DNA from: Stratiolaelaps scimitus
Lineage: Eukaryota > Arthropoda > Arachnida > Mesostigmata > Laelapidae
Length of the DNA stretch: 64,000 bases
Direction: 5' to 3'
NCBI GenBank assembly: GCA_019614645.1
Contig: JABWDB010000004.1
Coordinates: 5,890,001 to 5,954,000, forward strand
Of this stretch, positions 59,874-64,000 are shown piece after piece. Numbering within the stretch: the stretch's first letter is position 1; each line of letters opens with the position of its first letter. The position numbers and the translations under genes were made by a program. The notes below the pieces were generated by a model, which saw nothing but the letters and a program-made list of their open reading frames with translations, was not told the DNA's origin and searched no databases.

Positions 59874-59929
<56 letters not shown>
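59874..59929. repeat. (AT)n microsatellite, about 56 bp
   Basis: Perfect AT array downstream of the 59632 stop. Confidence 0.95.
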
Positions 59930-59931
<2 letters not shown>

Positions 59932-60197
59932 CATTAATACGCGGAATGCATAAATAGTATGCATATATACACGAGGCCTAGGTAGCTAGACATTTGATGC
60001 AACAGGAATCTTCAATGCCAATGTTGTCTTTTAGATGCCATATCCTTCCAATTGTCATAAACTGTGTGTGCTCACTTTCGACTCATTTGTAGTGAGACGA
60101 GAGAAAGAGCTTACCTTATGTCTTTGACTCTTCAGAATACTCCGAATATTAACCGGATGATAGTCCATCAGCGGAACAAAAATCATATTGTTACAAC

Positions 60198-60201
<4 letters not shown>

Positions 60202-60258
<57 letters not shown>
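60202..60258. repeat. (AT)n microsatellite, about 57 bp
   Basis: Perfect AT array, the second of three within 1.3 kb. Confidence 0.95.
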
Positions 60259-60263
<5 letters not shown>

Positions 60264-61043
60264 GCAGTTGCGCGGTATTTTGTATTACAAGCCGTGAGTG
60301 CATAAAGTAAAATAATTGCTATCGTTATAATAAAATCGAACGCATGTGCGGATAGACTCTGAATCAATGTGTGACGTATTTTTAAAAGAAGACGGTCGAG
60401 ATGTTCCTGTTTATTTTATCCACGCTACTGTACTCCGACATTTCTTCTTCCCTATCCCAACGGATAATACTTTATCACAAATCTATATTAACTTAACACA
60501 CGTTTGCATATCTTCAAGCCACCAAATCCTTTTAGCTATATACATATATGTGGTATTTTTTTCTATGAACGCTCCACTAATTGTCAAAGCGTACGTGCTC
60601 CTTTAAAGTCCAAATGCCCGGGTTGATTTTTTGTCATAGAACCAGCATCGTATGGTCCAGTCAGAATTATATGCATCGATTTTCTTTAAACTGTACTACT
60701 CGCCTATCTCTTTCATCGTCCTCTATGAGAAATGGCAATTGTGGCGTATTCGGTCTATGCTTGAATTTCCTCAATTGTTGTCGATATTTGTAATTGCATA
60801 ATCGTACTAAAAATAATATAGCGACGTCGTCTTCGAGGCTATTGCTCATTGTTCAATGTTGTCGAATCCGCTATAGGCTGTTCAAGGTAGCCGTTCCATG
60901 AAGACACCAAGCACTAACATACACATTAAGTGCGAACGGAATCATTTTCTCGGCATACGGCTCACGTACAGCGCATCGACTACCCTTGATCGGCTAACAT
61001 TCAACGAAACGCAACAGCTACATTCTCATCCACTGGCATAGTA

Positions 61044-61049
<6 letters not shown>

Positions 61050-61125
<76 letters not shown>
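61050..61125. repeat. (AT)n microsatellite, about 76 bp
   Basis: The longest AT array in the window, 170 bases beyond the 3' end of the minus-strand ARM-repeat gene. Confidence 0.95.
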
Positions 61126-61129
<4 letters not shown>

Positions 61130-61295
61130 TATCGGAAGCGATGTAATTTTGTTTATCTTAGAGTAGAATCATGGCCAGCCTTTGCTTGGATACAACCGCA
61201 TTGTCCATGAGTTAAAATTCTACAAGTGAACACTTGAACAGGCGTCTAACGGCCGGCCCGAATCGCCAAAGCATAGGCGATGACCGGAGCAACAG

Positions 61296-62627
61296 CTAAC
61301 CATTCCGTAGTTTGTAGAAATTTAAAATTTTCACCCCTTGCTCTTTCTTCTTTAAACGTCTGTATTTACTAGCCATTTGACTGCTTAGTTTCTCAAGCAG
61401 CAGGAGCCTCCCTTTCATATTTGTTGCAGCTGTTACGAGATTGCAGCTCTTAAGAGGCAGCCAGTACGGTTTGAGCGACTTTCTGTAGGCCCGGCCAATT
61501 TTTACCACTGCCTCCAGTGCGACCAAAGCGGTAAACTCTTCCTGGCTAGATGTGTTCAATATATTGACGAGCAACGCAAGTACGCCGTGCTTAACGAAGA
61601 CCAAGACCTGGTCATTATTCGAAGCGCAGAGCAGTTTGAACATTGTGAACGTCGCTTCTTCCATTAATTTTGGGTTGCCACTCCTGAGTATATTGACCAG
61701 GATCGGCACCAGGTCTGCGCTGATCACCTCCTGTAACCATTCTGAATCTTCCTCTGCGAGACTCGCGAGTACCGACGTGATTAGACGTGGATCGTTAACT
61801 CGGACTTTTCGTTCCAGCAGCCGCTTGTAGGCGGGTATAGCGCCGTGTTTACGGACAGCCTGGACATCATTTATACATTGGAGGGCAGAAACCGCCGCAG
61901 TGAGAAAGTGACAGCCATGTCCCGAGTTAATAATCTCGACGAGTATGCGAACAATGCCGAGATCGACCGCCTGCCGTATGTGGCTATTTCGCATAGTATC
62001 GCCAAAATCTGCTATCCAGAAACAGGCCTCCATCACTACACCACGGTGCTCGTGGATTAGAAAGCGCCTGATCAATGGAAGACAAGCCGCAACAACATCT
62101 GGATAGCCGAGGGCCGTGGTGTCGCCCACGAGCTTCCTAAAGCATTTCACTATGATCCACAGGAGGTCCGCATAGACGTCCCGAGTTGCGAGGTGAGTCA
62201 AGCGAGGCAGAACACTCAATTCGATGAGCATGTCACGAAGGTGTTGCCCTCCACTGGCGATGTTCTCTAGCGCCCGCACGGCTAAGTGAACCACACGAAT
62301 GTCTTCTGATCCAAGAAGTTCGATGAACACTGGACACGCACCGGCTCGCACTACGCTGTCGAGATCTCGTACGGTTCTTGCCGTCATCTTGACGAGCGTT
62401 AGGGCAGCTTCGATCCAAAGACTTCCATGCTGTTTGACTCGCAAATATTCGACCAGTATTTGAACAAACTCGTCCTCGATTATCTCGTCGTTTGAGAGTA
62501 GCGATTCCTCTCGACGCGTACTACAGAAGATGTTATTGTCAGTATACCACACAACAGCGTTAGTCTCCGGAAATTTTCTGTCGTGGATAATCTCCAAATC
62601 CGCATCCAGTTTCACCGAGACCGTCAT
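61296..62627 (-). CDS. Importin-alpha-like ARM-repeat protein, 443 aa, intronless
   Basis: A single-exon ORF with about eight or nine recognisable armadillo repeats. Examples in order: VVRAGACPVFIELLGSED (compare the importin-alpha repeat-1/2 pattern), LAVRALENIASGG, LLWIIVKCFRKL where importin-alpha has WTLSNLCR, CLPLIRRFLIHEHRGVVMEA then CFWIADFGD where importin-alpha has ACWALSYLSDG, later EATFTMFKLLCASNNDQVL and ALVALEAVVKI. The basic importin-beta-binding N-terminus is absent; residues 1-50 are acidic or neutral. Most of the Trp/Asn pairs that hold an NLS are replaced, so classical cargo binding is doubtful. Being intronless in an intron-rich genome, and related to the 26523 gene, it may be a diverged retrocopy that has stayed open. 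An adaptor or germline-specialised role is only a guess. Confidence 0.75.
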   Translation of the reverse strand: MTVSVKLDADLEIIHDRKFPETNAVVWYTDNNIFCSTRREESLLSNDEIIEDEFVQILVEYLRVKQHGSLWIEAALTLVKMTARTVRDLDSVVRAGACPVFIELLGSEDIRVVHLAVRALENIASGGQHLRDMLIELSVLPRLTHLATRDVYADLLWIIVKCFRKLVGDTTALGYPDVVAACLPLIRRFLIHEHRGVVMEACFWIADFGDTMRNSHIRQAVDLGIVRILVEIINSGHGCHFLTAAVSALQCINDVQAVRKHGAIPAYKRLLERKVRVNDPRLITSVLASLAEEDSEWLQEVISADLVPILVNILRSGNPKLMEEATFTMFKLLCASNNDQVLVFVKHGVLALLVNILNTSSQEEFTALVALEAVVKIGRAYRKSLKPYWLPLKSCNLVTAATNMKGRLLLLEKLSSQMASKYRRLKKKEQGVKILNFYKLRNG

Positions 62628-63698
62628 TTTTCTCGTTATGATAATTAATCACCACAGTTGATAGAAAGGCTGTAGTAAGATTGTTATTATTGTCATGGGC
62701 TTGTTAACGATATTTGACGGATTCGCAGAGCGCTGTTCGTAATTAGGTGTGTCAGCTTCATCCTGCTTAGTTCTTCGTGCACGTTCAATCGAGGTGTACA
62801 CGCTCGACGAGACGCTCATTGAGAGCACTTCACATCATCTTTGCACTATGCGTTCGGAACTATGCGAACTATTCAGCTGATCTCAGGCAAAACGTGGCCG
62901 TATATCTGGCGGGATCGAGTTCGCGGCTCATGCGACCTCCGAATTAATGCAGCTTAAATTAATCACAATAATTATCTCCGCAAGCAGAGGGTTCGACAAA
63001 ATTAGGAGGTGTTGCAGGTAACCGTGGCCAGAGTTGGATACTTGGCCGTATGGCCAATTAATTCGAACGGGAAACAGCATCATCAAATGCTCTTTATTCT
63101 ATTGTAAGTCCGACTATTCATTGGCATCTCACAAATAGGTTGGTGGCAGCCGTCGTGGTACTGCAAAGAAAGAGAGAGATGCTATCCAGAACTTTAGAAT
63201 AAAGTCAAGGTGGTAAAATTAACTATGTGCCCTCCATCTCGGTAGGCACTCGCATTCATATATATATATATATATATCGTGCCCATCACATGGATACATT
63301 ACTTGCTGATTCATGCGCGTTGTCTTAATGGTCCAATAAATACCCCGTTTTACACTTCGGTTATGAAAATGTAACGTAAACCTATATATATATATATATA
63401 TATATATTCACGGCCGAAGTCTTCAGTCACAGAGTGCAATAATAGTTGATTAGGAAATTGCACATCAGAAAATATATTTGGAGGTGAAAGGAGATCCCAA
63501 GCGGCACGTTATTACCGATATCACTAAAGGCTATATGATTAGAAAAAGGCCCGTAACTAGGTATTTTATGCGGTCTTTATTTAGCTTCATAACCTGTTGC
63601 TAGCCAATCCGACCAGGTTAGTCTGACTTGACACCTTTGTCAGCTAATTCTGGCGAGCGCTTGCCAGTTCCACGCGCGCATCCCGTCATTGCCATTGA

Positions 63699-63953
63699 AA
63701 TATATCACATCGATGCATAGGCGTCAACACCGAGAGACAGATCCCACTGAGCACATGGCGCTCTCCAGCGCGTGTAAAGCGCATGGCAGCCCGCACTCGG
63801 GCGCGCTACGAGTTATGGCGGGTTTCGACGCTGCAGCAACTGCTGATGCTGCCCGCCAACGACATAGTAACAAAGTTGCTGGCTGTCACTGCCAACACAT
63901 TTCGCGTAGAAATGCCGTGTAACATGTGGGATCAGCGCCAAGAGAATATCTGA
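63699..63953 (+). other. Unrecognised open frame near the right edge
   Basis: A frame open from 63699 to a stop at 63951-63953, with an ATG at 63783 that would give 56 aa. The text is protein-like (RARYELWRVSTLQQLLMLP, then NDIVTKLLAVTANTFRVEMP). It may be a short gene or a terminal exon of one. I recognise no family. Confidence 0.3.
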
Positions 63954-64000
63954 CGAGAGGAGGGCTGAGGAAGACTTCAACCAGCAATGAAAACGCCGTT

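Noticed and set aside
1..64000. CRISPR arrays, operons or prophage
   Set aside because: No regularly spaced direct repeats or bacterial gene clusters are visible. The spliced genes show animal nuclear DNA.

Overview
This window looks like nuclear genomic DNA from an invertebrate animal, most likely an arthropod. Coding regions are split into short exons (41-300 bp) with GT/AG introns that often carry a pyrimidine-rich 3' end. There are many (AT)n microsatellites, tRNA-derived SINE-like repeats, decayed LINE and Tc1-like elements, and vertebrate-like meiotic repair genes (HELQ, MSH5). A mite or tick is a guess from the overall style; nothing in the sequence proves it. There is no sign of prokaryotic gene organisation, CRISPR arrays or operons.

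Layout. 1-6 kb: minus-strand 5' part of an MSH5-like meiotic MutS gene (five spliced exons at 2571-5949; the 3' part is not found and probably lies past the left edge). A 530-bp fold-back element sits at 1620-2149, downstream of the last exon found. 6-14 kb: no gene I can name. It holds a reverse-transcriptase remnant (about 8.4-8.6 kb) and a GC-rich, low-complexity block (about 9.7-12.9 kb). 14.3-16.1 kb: a decayed minus-strand LINE ORF interrupted by a short repeat. 17.5-24.0 kb: two convergent, intronless paralogues encoding disordered, nuclear-looking proteins of 628 and 631 aa, each with a SUMO-interaction-like motif. I do not recognise this family. 25.6-27.3 kb: an unplaced 171-aa minus-strand ORF, divergent from an intronless importin-alpha-like ARM-repeat gene (250 aa). 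28-36 kb: mostly repeats (SINEs, LINE tail), plus one exon-like piece with the pfkB sugar-kinase signature.

36.2-48.2 kb: a complete 23-exon HELQ gene (870 aa) in which every junction keeps frame. 48.2-52.6 kb: no gene seen. 52.7-59.6 kb: a ten-exon gene, in frame throughout (508 aa), for an acidic, Ser-rich protein with many SP/TP sites that I cannot name; a Tc1-like transposon remnant lies in its second intron. 61.3-62.6 kb: a second intronless importin-alpha-like gene (443 aa, minus strand), next to long (AT)n arrays. 63.7-64.0 kb: a short unrecognised ORF.

How they fit together. HELQ and MSH5 both act in homologous recombination and meiosis. The two importin-alpha-like proteins and the disordered paralogue pair all point to the nucleus. 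Any functional link between these groups is inference. Spliced models were built by hand from splice consensus, phase and remembered family features; no alignment or transcript data were available.
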